From an uncultured Clostridia bacterium (GTDB lineage: Bacteria; Bacillota; Clostridia; Peptostreptococcales; Anaerovoracaceae), in NCBI GenBank assembly GCA_934255135.1, contig CAKQMV010000008.1:1-64000 (forward strand): a stretch of 64,000 nt of DNA, written 5' to 3'. Numbering within the stretch: position 1 is the first letter of the stretch; every line of letters starts with the position of its first letter. A program made the translations under genes and the position numbers. The notes below the pieces were generated by a model. That model saw nothing but the letters and a program-made list of their open reading frames with translations. It was not told where the DNA came from and did no database searches. Shown here piece after piece: positions 8,777-18,898 of this stretch.

Positions 8777-11700
8777 TTATTCCGATCTCAACGCTTCCAC
8801 AGGATCTTTCTTAGCTGCCATCTTTGATGGGATAAGTCCTGCTATGAATGTCAGCAGCACACTTATCGCTATAAGTATGATTCCAGCGATAACTGGGAGC
8901 TTGGCCTTAAGTGCGGCTATTCCGGTAACCTTCAGGAATACTACATTTATAGGTATGAGAAGGAGCAGGGTGATAATAACTCCCATCAATCCTGCACCAA
9001 GCCCAACCACGATGGTCTCTGAGTTAAATACTCTTGAGATATCTTTCTTTGAAGCTCCGATTGCTCTGAGGATTCCAATTTCTTTGGTTCTTTCGAGAAC
9101 TGAGATATATGTGATGATTCCAATCATAATCGAAGATACGATAAGCGAAATCGCTACAAAGGCTATAAGTACATAGCTTACAGCATTTGTAATTGTCTTT
9201 ACAGACTTGATCATAACACCTGTCACATCGGTGTAGCTTATGACACTTTCTTCCTTATCCTGCTTCTTCATGCTGTCATTGTACTTCTCAATGAAGTCAA
9301 GGAACTCTTCTTTGGCCTGGAAGTCCTTCAGGTAGAAGGAAATCGAAGATGGCCTGTCATAATCAGCATAGCCGAGCTTATTAAGGTTAGTATCAAGCGT
9401 TGTCAGAGTGTTTCCTGATGAAAGCGTCTGCACAAGCTGAGTGATATCATCGTCTGACATGTTGAACTTAAAGGCTGATGCTATAGCATTCTGATCAACA
9501 TTGAAGGCTGAAGCCATAGTTTTGGTAACCTCGCCTGTGAGCTTGCCGACATCTGTCAGAATAGTAGCTTTCATTACAACCTCAGTCAGAGTCTGAGCCA
9601 TCTTATCGATGCCAGCTTTGACATCATCATTTCCAAGGTATCCAGCTTCAGCGCTCTTAAGCATATCGCAGGTTACAGTGCCGCCTGTCTGTGATGCAAG
9701 CTGCTTAAGCACAGCACTGTAGCCCGAAACAACGGGATTTAGCATCTGTGAGCACGCATTTGGAGCCACAAGACCGCTGGTCAGCTTGGAGATCCTCTGG
9801 CATGCGGAAGAATACGAGTCAGAAGAGAGCACCTTTGCAGTCGCTTTGTCTATATCATTATCTGTTAGAGTAAAGCTCTCGGAACCGTCTCCAGATGAGG
9901 CAAGTTCAGATGTAATCTGTCCGCAGAGATCTTCAAGGGCACCTGATATTTCCTTCTTGTACGATGTCGTGTCTGCCGTGATGCTTCCTTCAATCTTTGA
10001 AGAATACTTCTTCAGAATGTTACGCATGTCCTGCTCGGAAACCTTGCCGCCAAAAGCACTCGCGAGTTTATTCTCATCTATCGAAATCAAGCTGTCAAAA
10101 CCGAGTGACTCCTGGTTCTCATCCTCCTGCAGAGACTTGAAGGTCTTGCCACTGAAGACGTCGACGTTCTTATTCGCAAGCTGCTTCTTTACAATATCAG
10201 ATTTTGCAGAGCTGTCGATTACGTGGTCAACAAGTGATGGAAGGTAGCCGATTCCCGGATTTACCATGCCGCCAGCGTTATCCTTGTTAGGGTAGGCGAT
10301 GCAGGTAATCTTCATCCTCTCGCCATTTCTTACAAGCTTCTTCATGTATGACTTGTCGTTTTGCTTGCTCTTGAACACGTCGTAGCTGCTGTCATATTCA
10401 TAATAGTCGCACGCATTGACGAGAGAGAACTCAAGCTCGGCAAGATCCTCATACGTCCATTCGAGCGGCTTTCCTGCCTTGAAATCGATGCTTTTGCCCG
10501 ACATGAGATCGGTCATGACCTTAGACATCTCTTCAGGGTCGCGGAGTCCGAGGCTGTAAGCCATATAGTCGTTCATCGAATTCTTGCTGTCGAGCACAAG
10601 AACCATCTCGTTATACTTCTCAGGCCATTTTCCGTAAGCGACAGTGTACTTATCCTTCTCCTGATCCGCATTGTCAGAAAGCTTAAAGAATATGTCACTC
10701 GAGCCACCCATCATCGATCCCATTGAAGAATTCATAAGGAAAGACGGGTTAACCTGAAGCGCGCCGTACTTAGTGCTCGCTGAATAAATCTGCGGAACAA
10801 TGCCGTAGTTATACACTACATCATTAAAATACGAATCTATCTTTTTATTGTTCTTCTCAACATACTTCTTAAATGATGCGAGGTCGTTACTTCCGATATT
10901 CGCAAACATCTGCGCCATCATCTGGTTCTCCTTGACCTTGCCCTTTGAAGCAGACTCATCATCATCCTTGCTCGCTGCAAAAGATGTGAGAAGAGATGAC
11001 ATATCAGCCGTATCCTTCTGTATCACGAAAGGGTACGATGAAAGCGTATCGTTCTCAATCTTATCTATGTAGTTCTGAAATCCCGTGGAAACCGAGAGAA
11101 TCAGGGCGATTCCGATAATTCCGATGCTGCCGGCAAAAGCAGTCAGGATCGTACGCGCCTTCTTCGTCATCAGGTTGTTAAAGGAGAGTCCAAGCGCAGT
11201 GCCAAAACCCATGGATTTATTCTTAAGTCCCGCCTTCCCGTGAATAAGGAATGATTTATCGCCTGTATATGGATTGCTATCTCCAGTAACAAGCCCGTCC
11301 TTAAGCTTGATGATTCTGCTTGAGTAACGCTCTGCAAGCTCAGGATTGTGAGTTACCATAATAACCAGCCTGTCAGATGCGATGGACTTAAGGATATCCA
11401 TTATCTGAACACTCGTCTCGGTGTCAAGGGCTCCGGTTGGTTCATCTGCTAGAAGTATGTCAGGATCGTTAATAAGAGCTCTTGCAATTGCAACTCTCTG
11501 CATCTGACCGCCTGACATCTGAGAAGGTCTCTTGTGAAGCTGATCACCGAGGCCTACCTCTGTAAGCACCTTGATTGCGCGCTCTCGTCTCTCCTCAGCT
11601 GAAACTCCGGAAAGGGTGAGGGCAAGCTCAACATTCGACAGGACGCTCTGATGAGGAATCAGGTTGTAGCTCTGGAAGACAAAGCCTATGGAATTGTTCC

Positions 11701-11941
11701 TGTAGGCATCCCAGTCCGCATCCTTGTAATCCCTGGTGCTCACTCCGTTGATGATAAGGTCACCGCTCGTATAATGATCAAGACCACCCATTATGTTAAG
11801 AAGGGTGGTCTTGCCACATCCAGAGGATCCGAGAATTGAAACAAACTCATGCTCTCTGAAAGCAATGTCCACACCCTTAAGGGCGTGGACACTCTCTCCT
11901 CCGGTCTCATATGTCTTTGTAATGTTTCTTAGTTCTAACAT
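8777..11941 (-). CDS. Fused ABC ATPase and FtsX/MacB-type permease with large external domain
   Basis: This 1054-residue protein fuses an N-terminal LolD/MacB-type ATPase (about 1-230; Walker A GSSGCGKTT, signature MSGGQMQ, Walker B ILLADEPTGALD) to a permease. The permease has one membrane helix at about 258-280, a long extracellular region (about 285-920), and three C-terminal helices (about 930-1045) with the FtsX-type RTKEIGILRAIGAS loop. By family it would act as a dimeric mechanotransmission transporter, moving lipoprotein, peptide or antibiotic substrates or transmitting signals. The external domain is poorly conserved and gives no substrate. It is 24 nt downstream of the Na/phosphate cotransporter and probably co-transcribed with it. 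Confidence 0.85.
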   Translation of the reverse strand: MLELRNITKTYETGGESVHALKGVDIAFREHEFVSILGSSGCGKTTLLNIMGGLDHYTSGDLIINGVSTRDYKDADWDAYRNNSIGFVFQSYNLIPHQSVLSNVELALTLSGVSAEERRERAIKVLTEVGLGDQLHKRPSQMSGGQMQRVAIARALINDPDILLADEPTGALDTETSVQIMDILKSIASDRLVIMVTHNPELAERYSSRIIKLKDGLVTGDSNPYTGDKSFLIHGKAGLKNKSMGFGTALGLSFNNLMTKKARTILTAFAGSIGIIGIALILSVSTGFQNYIDKIENDTLSSYPFVIQKDTADMSSLLTSFAASKDDDESASKGKVKENQMMAQMFANIGSNDLASFKKYVEKNNKKIDSYFNDVVYNYGIVPQIYSASTKYGALQVNPSFLMNSSMGSMMGGSSDIFFKLSDNADQEKDKYTVAYGKWPEKYNEMVLVLDSKNSMNDYMAYSLGLRDPEEMSKVMTDLMSGKSIDFKAGKPLEWTYEDLAELEFSLVNACDYYEYDSSYDVFKSKQNDKSYMKKLVRNGERMKITCIAYPNKDNAGGMVNPGIGYLPSLVDHVIDSSAKSDIVKKQLANKNVDVFSGKTFKSLQEDENQESLGFDSLISIDENKLASAFGGKVSEQDMRNILKKYSSKIEGSITADTTSYKKEISGALEDLCGQITSELASSGDGSESFTLTDNDIDKATAKVLSSDSYSSACQRISKLTSGLVAPNACSQMLNPVVSGYSAVLKQLASQTGGTVTCDMLKSAEAGYLGNDDVKAGIDKMAQTLTEVVMKATILTDVGKLTGEVTKTMASAFNVDQNAIASAFKFNMSDDDITQLVQTLSSGNTLTTLDTNLNKLGYADYDRPSSISFYLKDFQAKEEFLDFIEKYNDSMKKQDKEESVISYTDVTGVMIKSVKTITNAVSYVLIAFVAISLIVSSIMIGIITYISVLERTKEIGILRAIGASKKDISRVFNSETIVVGLGAGLMGVIITLLLLIPINVVFLKVTGIAALKAKLPVIAGIILIAISVLLTFIAGLIPSKMAAKKDPVEALRSE

Positions 11942-11965
11942 AGTCGTACCCGTAAAAATTTTAAA

Positions 11966-13717
11966 CTAGAACTTGAATGCTGCGCTGTAGCGCATGAATT
12001 CTCTGTTGAAATGCTCGTCGTGCTTCTCCTTGAGCTCGTGCTGTGTTAGCTCCTGATCGTACTCTGTTTCAAGAATTGCAACACCGATATTGCTGCAGTG
12101 ATCGGCAACTCTCTCATAGTCTGTGATCAGATCATTAAATACGAAGCCGTTCTCAAGTGTGCAGGTGTTGGTCTGAAGACGCATAACGTGATTGTACTTC
12201 ATTGTGTCACACAGATTGTCGATTACTTCCTCAAGCGGCTCGATGTTTCTTGCCATCTCGATATCGTCATTTAAGAAGGCGTCAATCGCAAGATTGATAA
12301 TCTCCTTGATAGCTGACTCAAGAACATGAAGCTCGTGTGTAGCCTCAACAGAGAAAATGATATTCTTATCTGCAATCTCTGTTGCCGACTCTCCAACGTT
12401 GTCCGCGTGATCTGAAATTCTCTCAAGGTCAGAAAGAGTGTGAAGATATCTTGCAACATCCTGTGTCTGCTCTTCATTAAGTGCGGATGCTGTAACCTTC
12501 ATAAGATACTGTCCGAGCTTATCCTCGTACCTGTCGATTACACTCTCAAGCTCAGTAACACGTGCAATCTGCTTAGGTGAATAGTTCTTTCTTACTTCGA
12601 TTGCGTCAAAAATATTCTCTCTTGTCTTATCCGCCATTGATCCGATTACGAGTCTGCTCTGCTCAAGTGCGAGGGCAGGGTGGGCCAAAAATCTTGACTC
12701 AAGTCTCTCGAAATCCGCCTGCTCGGCAAGTGCTGTCGGATCATCCGGGAACATTCTTGCAACAAGCTTATCTAGAAGTCCAATGAACGGTGTCAGAATT
12801 ACGATTGTAACAAATCTGTAGGCAGTGTTAACAAATGCAATGCCTACCATATCCATTGTTCTGTCAACAAAGCTGAAATCTACAAATGCGCTTACTGTAT
12901 AGAAAATGCCTCCGCAGATAACCGCTCCGAGTGCATCGATAAGCAGGTATACAAAGGCAGTCTTTCTCGCATTAAGATTTGCTCCGAGTGCTGAAAGGAG
13001 TACAGGAACAGAAGCTCCGATACCGATACCGAGAAGTACAGGGAATGCAATATTAAATGTGATTGCTCCAGTAACTGCAAGAGCCTGCAGGATACCTACA
13101 GCTGCACTCGCACTCTGAAGAATTGCAGTAAATGCAAGTCCTACAAGAATTCCTACAAAAGGATTAGAGAACTTAGTCAGAAGACCGATAAACTCCGGAC
13201 TCTCCTTAAGTGGTGATACTGCACTTGACATTGCAGTCATTCCGTACATAAGTACTGCAAATCCAAGTAGAATCTCTCCAACATACTTGGTTGAAACCTT
13301 CTTCGCTGCCATTCTCATAACGATACCGATCACGGCAAGCACACCTGTAAGTACAGCTGTGCTGAACAGTGCTGCGATGCTCGCACCAGATCCGGAAAGA
13401 TTGTTCAGACAGAGAATCCATCCTGTGATTGATGTTCCGAAGATAGCTCCCATTATGATACCGATGGCCTGCTTAACCTTCATCATTCCAGAGTTAACAA
13501 AACCAACTACCATAACTGAAGTCGCTGAAGAAGACTGGATAACGGCTGTAACACCAGTACCCAGAAGAATACCCTTGATTGGAGTGCTTGAGAGCTTGTA
13601 TAGAATAACTTCAAGCTTGTTTCCTGCAACCTTCTTAAGAGAATCACCCATTACTGACATTCCGAACAGGAACAGAGCAACTCCTCCAAGAAGGGAAACA
13701 ATATTAGTAAAATCCAT
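11966..13717 (-). CDS. Na/phosphate cotransporter with PhoU-like domain
   Basis: The 583-residue protein has about nine membrane helices carrying the two inverted NptA repeats (VTAVIQSSSATSVM and FTAILQSASAAVG, the QSSS/QSAS sodium-phosphate signature). A cytoplasmic PhoU-type helical domain (about 330-560) follows. It resembles E. coli YjbB and B. subtilis NptA, which move phosphate with sodium. The ATG at 13717 is preferred over a TTG further upstream because the longer form would translate through the terminator hairpin of the preceding gene. AGAGG lies about 10 nt upstream. Confidence 0.88.
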   Translation of the reverse strand: MDFTNIVSLLGGVALFLFGMSVMGDSLKKVAGNKLEVILYKLSSTPIKGILLGTGVTAVIQSSSATSVMVVGFVNSGMMKVKQAIGIIMGAIFGTSITGWILCLNNLSGSGASIAALFSTAVLTGVLAVIGIVMRMAAKKVSTKYVGEILLGFAVLMYGMTAMSSAVSPLKESPEFIGLLTKFSNPFVGILVGLAFTAILQSASAAVGILQALAVTGAITFNIAFPVLLGIGIGASVPVLLSALGANLNARKTAFVYLLIDALGAVICGGIFYTVSAFVDFSFVDRTMDMVGIAFVNTAYRFVTIVILTPFIGLLDKLVARMFPDDPTALAEQADFERLESRFLAHPALALEQSRLVIGSMADKTRENIFDAIEVRKNYSPKQIARVTELESVIDRYEDKLGQYLMKVTASALNEEQTQDVARYLHTLSDLERISDHADNVGESATEIADKNIIFSVEATHELHVLESAIKEIINLAIDAFLNDDIEMARNIEPLEEVIDNLCDTMKYNHVMRLQTNTCTLENGFVFNDLITDYERVADHCSNIGVAILETEYDQELTQHELKEKHDEHFNREFMRYSAAFKF

Positions 13718-13773
13718 TTCCGTGTAACCTCTGCTTTGTAGAATTAATAACAGAATTATTCTTACAATAAGAA

Positions 13774-13798
13774 AGCATGCCGCAATAAGCGACATGCT
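13774..13798 (-). terminator. Terminator hairpin between the small membrane protein and the cotransporter
   Basis: On the minus strand, AGCATG-T-CGC pairs with GCG-G-CATGCT around a TTATT loop and is followed by TTTCTTATTG. It lies 14 nt after the end of the 136-residue gene and before the cotransporter start. Confidence 0.7.
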
Positions 13799-13811
13799 CT
13801 TCAATAGTTAA

Positions 13812-14222
13812 TTACTCAACGTTAACCTTGTCCCAGGTCTTGATAATCTTATCAAGTGACTTCTTGTCAGTTCCGTTCTTCTTAAGCTGCTTGATGAACA
13901 TGTCTCTTGGCATTCCCATCTTCTTATAAGCAGTAACGAACTTCTTCTGCCAGTCGTTCATGTAGTAGAAGATTCCGCATGCGTATGCAACGATAAGAAT
14001 CAGTGAAACGAAAATACACTTCCAGCTGATTGCAAAACATGCTGCGAATGAAAGAACTACCCATACAACAAGAAGGATTCTGCTAACCTTAGTCAGCTTA
14101 GCGTAATCGATTGGCTTAGGAATCTCAATGTTCTGTGCCTTCATCTGCTGCTTCTGTAGATTCTTCTGATAACCACCTGAAGGTCTGTTGTACATCGGTG
14201 GTCTCTGCTTACCCTTACCCAT
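13812..14222 (-). CDS. Small membrane protein of unknown function
   Basis: The 136-residue protein has a basic, Gln/Pro-rich N-terminal tail (about 1-45), two close membrane helices (about 48-68 and 70-90, the second containing a cysteine), and a lysine-rich cytoplasmic C-terminus. I do not recognise a family. The start is supported by AGAGGAAA upstream on the minus strand. It is monocistronic or only partly read into the cotransporter, since a terminator follows. It is divergent from tex with 181 bp between starts. Confidence 0.75.
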   Translation of the reverse strand: MGKGKQRPPMYNRPSGGYQKNLQKQQMKAQNIEIPKPIDYAKLTKVSRILLVVWVVLSFAACFAISWKCIFVSLILIVAYACGIFYYMNDWQKKFVTAYKKMGMPRDMFIKQLKKNGTDKKSLDKIIKTWDKVNVE

Positions 14223-14352
14223 AAATAATTTCCTCTTTCTATAATAAATTTAAATTGTTTACAAAAAATTCCATCTAATTATAACATTAGTTATGGTGGT
14301 TGTGTAGATGATTTTGTACTTTTTAATTGGATAAATATTACCTATTTAATGG

Positions 14353-14358
14353 TATAAT
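14353..14358 (+). promoter_or_regulatory. Extended -10 element upstream of tex
   Basis: TGGTATAAT (TATAAT at 14353-14358) is an extended -10 box 46 nt before the tex ATG. No good -35 is seen at 16-18 nt; TTGGAT at 14327 is 20 nt away. Confidence 0.5.
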
Positions 14359-14403
14359 TATGCAACTAAATGTAATGTTTTAAGGAGAGAGTTTTAACTT
14401 ATA

Positions 14404-16581
14404 ATGGAAATTAATAAACTGCTTGCAGCAGAGCTTGGACTTAAGGAGTCACAGGTTCAGAAGACAATTGAACTTATAGATGAAGGAAACACAATTCCTT
14501 TTATTTCAAGATACAGAAAGGAAGTAACAGGCGGCCTTTCAGACGAGGTTCTAAGAGCCCTCGATGAGAGACTTACATACCTTCGCAATCTCGAGGAGAG
14601 AAAGGCTGAGGTAATAAGACTTATCGATGAGCAGGGCAAGCTTACCTCAGAGCTTAGAGATGCTATCGAGCAGGCTGATGTTCTTCAGAGAGTTGAGGAT
14701 ATCTACAAGCCTTTCAAGAAGAAGAGAGCAACACGTGCATCTAAGGCAAGGGAGAGAGGCCTTGAACCTCTGGCAATGACTATCCTTGAGCAGAAGCTTG
14801 AGAGCGGATCACCTGAGGATGCAGCAGCTCCATATATAGATAAAGAGAAGGAAGTACCTGATGCGGCTACAGCTATAGCAGGTGCATGCGATATCATCGC
14901 TGAGATGATAAGTGATGATGCGGACCTTATCGGAGATATCAGAGAGGCGACATCTAAGAATTCAAACCTTATCACAGCAGCAACAGATCCATCAGCAGAG
15001 TCTCCATATGAGATGTATTACGACTCGCAGGAGGGCGTATCTAAGATTCCTAACCACAGAGTTCTGGCAATAAACAGAGCTGAGAAGGAGAAGTTTATCA
15101 CAGTTAAGCTTGTTACTGACGAAGAGGCAATGCACAGAAGAATGGGCAAGCGTTATGTAACTAATAAGAGAAGCATCTTTAATGGTCTTATGGAGAGCAC
15201 TATCGATGATTCTTATAAGAGACTTATCTTCCCTTCAATAGACAGAGAGATTCGCGGAATGCTTACGGAGCGCGCCGAAGAGGAAGCTATTAAGGTTTTT
15301 GCATCCAACACAAGAAGTCTTCTGATGGTGCCACCTGTTAAGGGGGCAAGAATCATCAGTATCGACCCTGGATACAGAACCGGCTGCAAGGTTGCAGTTC
15401 TTAACGAATACGGCAAGCTGCTTGCTTATACAACAATTTATCCTACTGCACCTAAGAACGATGTCGAGGGTACTGAGAGGGTTCTGACTAAGCTTGCGGA
15501 CAAGTACAAGATAAACACTATCGTTGTCGGAAACGGCACAGCTTCAAGAGAGACCGAGGAGGTCGTTGCAGGCTGGATCAGAAAATCGGGCAAGGATATC
15601 AGATACACAATCGTTAACGAGGCGGGCGCATCTGTATATTCTGCTTCGAAGCTTGCAAGTGAGGAATATCCGGACCTTGATGTAACAACAAGGGGTGCGA
15701 TGTCTCTTGGAAGAAGACTTCAGGATCCACTGGCAGAGCTTGTCAAGATTGATCCTAAGAGTATCGGCGTTGGTCAGTACCAGCACGATATGAACCAGAC
15801 GAAGCTTAATCAGGCACTAGGCAATGTCGTAGAGGACTGCGTTAACAGCGTAGGAGTGGACCTGAACACCGCGAGCGCATCGCTTTTGGCCTACGTTTCT
15901 GGAATAAGCCAGGCGGTAGCGAAGAACATCGTCGCATACAGAGAAGAGAATGGCGTGTTCACAAGCAGGAAGGAGCTTCTTAAGGTATCGAAGCTCGGAC
16001 CTAAGGCATTTACTCAGTGTGCAGGATTTCTGAGAATCAGCGGTGGCACGAATCCGCTCGATGCGACTTCCGTTCACCCTGAGTCATACGACATCGCAGC
16101 TGCAATTCTTAAGAAGGCAGGACTTAGCCTTTCAGAGATCGGCGGCGGAGTTACAGATATTGAAGAGAAGCTGGCTGCTTCGATGGGCGGCAAGCTTAAT
16201 ATAAAGAAGCTTTCTGAAGAGCTGGGAGTCGGTGCGATGACTCTTTCCGATATTATCTCGGAGATCAGAAAGCCTGCTAGAGACCCAAGAGAAGACGCTC
16301 CGGCAGTAGTCTTCCGTAATGATGTAAGAAGCTTTGATGACCTCGAGGAGGGAATGGAGCTTACAGGAACGGTTCGTAATGTAGTAGACTTCGGAGCTTT
16401 TGTCGATATCGGAGTTAAGAACGACGGACTGGTTCACATTTCACAGATTTCAGACAGATACATCAAGCATCCGATGGATGCGGTTTCTGTTGGAGATACC
16501 GTTAATGTTAAGATCATTTCTATAGATAGAGCAAAACAGAGAGTTGGACTCACGATGAAAGGAATGAAGAACAGGAGGTAA
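14404..16581 (+). CDS. tex: Tex-family S1 RNA-binding transcription accessory protein
   Basis: The 725-residue protein has the full Tex order: N-terminal helical Tex_N region, a YqgF/RNase H-like domain (about 315-440, starting SIDPGYRTG), helix-hairpin-helix segments (about 475-560, GVDLNTASASLLAYVSGI and RKELLKVSKLG), and a C-terminal S1 OB-fold (about 640-720, VVDFGAFVDIGVKNDGLVH). Tex proteins bind nucleic acid and influence transcription and RNA turnover. The bacterial role is only partly defined. It begins 46 nt after an extended -10, and the ydjI-like gene starts 3 nt after its stop, so the two are probably cotranscribed. Confidence 0.95.
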   Translation: MEINKLLAAELGLKESQVQKTIELIDEGNTIPFISRYRKEVTGGLSDEVLRALDERLTYLRNLEERKAEVIRLIDEQGKLTSELRDAIEQADVLQRVEDIYKPFKKKRATRASKARERGLEPLAMTILEQKLESGSPEDAAAPYIDKEKEVPDAATAIAGACDIIAEMISDDADLIGDIREATSKNSNLITAATDPSAESPYEMYYDSQEGVSKIPNHRVLAINRAEKEKFITVKLVTDEEAMHRRMGKRYVTNKRSIFNGLMESTIDDSYKRLIFPSIDREIRGMLTERAEEEAIKVFASNTRSLLMVPPVKGARIISIDPGYRTGCKVAVLNEYGKLLAYTTIYPTAPKNDVEGTERVLTKLADKYKINTIVVGNGTASRETEEVVAGWIRKSGKDIRYTIVNEAGASVYSASKLASEEYPDLDVTTRGAMSLGRRLQDPLAELVKIDPKSIGVGQYQHDMNQTKLNQALGNVVEDCVNSVGVDLNTASASLLAYVSGISQAVAKNIVAYREENGVFTSRKELLKVSKLGPKAFTQCAGFLRISGGTNPLDATSVHPESYDIAAAILKKAGLSLSEIGGGVTDIEEKLAASMGGKLNIKKLSEELGVGAMTLSDIISEIRKPARDPREDAPAVVFRNDVRSFDDLEEGMELTGTVRNVVDFGAFVDIGVKNDGLVHISQISDRYIKHPMDAVSVGDTVNVKIISIDRAKQRVGLTMKGMKNRR

Positions 16582-16584
16582 GCT

Positions 16585-17727
16585 ATGGGACTTATTAAAG
16601 CAGTAGTTGCAGCAGGCGGAAGCGTGCTCGCGGATCAATGGAAGGAGCTGTTCTATACAGATTCACTCGACAAGGACACTCTGATGGTAAGAGGTAAGAA
16701 GAAGACAAGCGGTAAGTCTTCAAACCACGGTAATGACAATATCATTACTAACGGTTCAGGCCTCCTCGTTAACGATGGTCAGTGCGCTATCATCGTAGAT
16801 CAGGGTGAGATTGCAGAGGTTTGTGCAGAGCCTGGCTACTACACTTATGACCAGTCAACAGAGCCTACAATTTTCAACGGCGATCTTGGCAAGGGCATTA
16901 AGGACTCATTTGAGAGATTCAAGGTTCGTTTCACTTATGGTGGCGATACTGGTAAGGATCAGAGAATTTATTTCTTCAACACTAAGGAAATTATCGACAA
17001 TAAGTTCGGAACCCCTAATCCTATCATGTACAGGGTTGTGGACAATTCAATCGGACTTGATATTGATGCATCATTAAAGTGCAGCGGTGTCTATTCATTT
17101 AAGATTGCAGACCCTATTATTTTCTATAAGAACGTAGTGGGTAATGTGACTTCTGAGTACACCAAGGAGGAGATTGAAGAGCAGCTTAAGGCAGAGTTCA
17201 TTCAGTCACTTTCACCTGCAATTTCAAGACTGAGCACACTTGAGCTCAGACCAAGCGAGCTTCCAGGACACGTTAAGGAGCTTGCAGATTACTTAAACGA
17301 GGATCTTTCAACTCTATGGGGAGAGAACAGAGGTCTTAAGGTTCAGAACGTTGCCATCAGCACTCTCACAGTACCTGAAGATATTCAGGAGGAGATCCGT
17401 GCTGCTCAGAAGGCAAAGCTCAATCGTACTGCTGGAATGGCAGCTGCTCAGACAGCTGCGGCTTACCAGGATGCTATGAGAGGCGCAGCAACAAACGAAG
17501 GTGGAGCTGCGGGTGCTTTTGTTGGCATGGGTATGGCTCAGGGAATGGGCGGACAGGCTACAGCTAATTTGTTTGAGATGGCACAGAATGAGCAGGGTGC
17601 TACTGGTGCAGCACCTGCAGATGCTGGAGCTGCCGCAGCAGGCGAGACTCCTAAGTTCTGTCCTGAGTGCGGAACTAAGCTGACACCTGGAACTAAGTTC
17701 TGTCCTGAGTGTGGCAAGAAGCTTTAA
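16585..17727 (+). CDS. SPFH-domain protein with C-terminal zinc ribbon (YdjI-like)
   Basis: The 380-residue protein has an SPFH/band-7 type core of the virion-core-like YdjI group (about 20-290). An Ala/Gly-rich linker follows (about 290-350), then a zinc ribbon (CPECGTKL and CPECGKKL, about 357-378). YdjI of B. subtilis is a membrane-peripheral SPFH protein encoded with YdjG and YdjH and with the PspA homologue YdjF. Here the next two genes are YdjG- and YdjH-like, but no pspA gene is adjacent. The start follows AGGAGG inside the end of tex. Confidence 0.85.
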   Translation: MGLIKAVVAAGGSVLADQWKELFYTDSLDKDTLMVRGKKKTSGKSSNHGNDNIITNGSGLLVNDGQCAIIVDQGEIAEVCAEPGYYTYDQSTEPTIFNGDLGKGIKDSFERFKVRFTYGGDTGKDQRIYFFNTKEIIDNKFGTPNPIMYRVVDNSIGLDIDASLKCSGVYSFKIADPIIFYKNVVGNVTSEYTKEEIEEQLKAEFIQSLSPAISRLSTLELRPSELPGHVKELADYLNEDLSTLWGENRGLKVQNVAISTLTVPEDIQEEIRAAQKAKLNRTAGMAAAQTAAAYQDAMRGAATNEGGAAGAFVGMGMAQGMGGQATANLFEMAQNEQGATGAAPADAGAAAAGETPKFCPECGTKLTPGTKFCPECGKKL

Positions 17728-17744
17728 TAATATGTAATTTCAGA

Positions 17745-17770
17745 CGCGAAGCCGGGACTGTGGCTTCGCG
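17745..17770 (+). terminator. Hairpin between the ydjI-like and ydjG-like genes
   Basis: CGCGAAGCC (17745-17753) pairs perfectly with GGCTTCGCG (17762-17770), followed by TGCTTTATATT. With this weak T-tract it is probably a partial terminator or mRNA stability element that lowers readthrough into the next two genes. Confidence 0.6.
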
Positions 17771-17798
17771 TGCTTTATATTAAGAAGGGGGAGAGAAT

Positions 17799-18884
17799 AT
17801 GGCTGATTTATTGGAGTATAAATGCCCGAGCTGTGGAGGTACACTTAAGTTCGATGCCGGAACGCAGGAAATGAAGTGTCCTTACTGCGGATCAACCATA
17901 AATGTTGAGACGCTCGCTTCCATGGATGAGAATCTCGGAGTTAAAGAAGATTCTTTTGACTGGGTAAAGATGGCAGATAATCAGTGGGAGGAAGGCGAGG
18001 CAGATGCCATGAAGGTATATGTCTGCAATTCCTGCGGAGGAGAGATTGTCTGCGACGGAAGCGTTGCCGCAACCAAGTGTCCTTACTGCGACAGCCCTGT
18101 AGTAATGCAGGGAAATCTGGAGGGTAACCTGAAGCCTGATCTGGTGGTTCCTTTTAAGATAACCAAGAAGGAGGCTAAGGAACGCTATCTTAAACACCTT
18201 GAGGGCAAGATGTTCCTGCCTAAGGTCTTTAAGGATGAGAATCACATAGATGAGATGAAGTCCATTTATGTGCCTTTCTGGCTATTTGATTGTGACACTG
18301 ACGCATCGGCAACATACAGAGCCACTAAGACACAGATGTGGTCTGATAGTGATAATGATTATTTAAAGACTGACTATTACAAGGTTATCCGTGAAGGAAC
18401 TATGGAATTTGAGAATATTCCTGTTGACGGGTCTCTTGCTATGCCTGATGATCTGATGCAGTCAATCGAGCCGTATAAGATGGCTGAGGCTGTGGATTTT
18501 CAGACTGCATATCTATCAGGATATCTTGCTGAGAAGTACACGGTTACAGCTAAGGATTCAATAGATATAGCTAACGAGAGAGTAAGAAACAGTACTATTG
18601 ATGCTTTTCGTAAGACTGTTAAGGGTTATGTTTCTGTGGACAATACAAGCGTAAATGTAACCGTTAACAATGGAAGCTGCCGGTACGGATTACTCCCTGT
18701 ATGGATTATGAATACAACTTACAACAACGGGAAATATATTTTTGCCATTAACGGACAGACTGGAAAGACTGTAGGTAACCTGCCAATCGATAAGAAAGCG
18801 GCGAGAAGATATATGCTTAAGATTTCGGCGATTGCTACAGCTGTTGTTGCGGCTGCTGAATACATATTCCTGTTTGTATTATAG
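17799..18884 (+). CDS. Zinc-ribbon membrane protein (YdjG-like)
   Basis: The 361-residue protein has two TFIIB-type zinc ribbons in the first 110 residues (CPSCGG with CPYCGS, then CNSCGG with CPYCDS). A soluble beta-rich region follows, and one hydrophobic helix at the extreme C-terminus (about 340-360) probably anchors it to the membrane. This order matches B. subtilis YdjG, a partner of YdjH and YdjI in a membrane-stress complex. The biochemical activity is unknown. The start has a strong GGGGGAGAG upstream, and the next gene starts 14 nt after its stop. Confidence 0.8.
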   Translation: MADLLEYKCPSCGGTLKFDAGTQEMKCPYCGSTINVETLASMDENLGVKEDSFDWVKMADNQWEEGEADAMKVYVCNSCGGEIVCDGSVAATKCPYCDSPVVMQGNLEGNLKPDLVVPFKITKKEAKERYLKHLEGKMFLPKVFKDENHIDEMKSIYVPFWLFDCDTDASATYRATKTQMWSDSDNDYLKTDYYKVIREGTMEFENIPVDGSLAMPDDLMQSIEPYKMAEAVDFQTAYLSGYLAEKYTVTAKDSIDIANERVRNSTIDAFRKTVKGYVSVDNTSVNVTVNNGSCRYGLLPVWIMNTTYNNGKYIFAINGQTGKTVGNLPIDKKAARRYMLKISAIATAVVAAAEYIFLFVL

Positions 18885-18898
18885 AGAGGAGACAAGAC

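Noticed and set aside
13718..13804. Longer cotransporter start at a TTG
   Set aside because: It would include the terminator hairpin of the upstream gene, while the ATG at 13717 begins the conserved family sequence.
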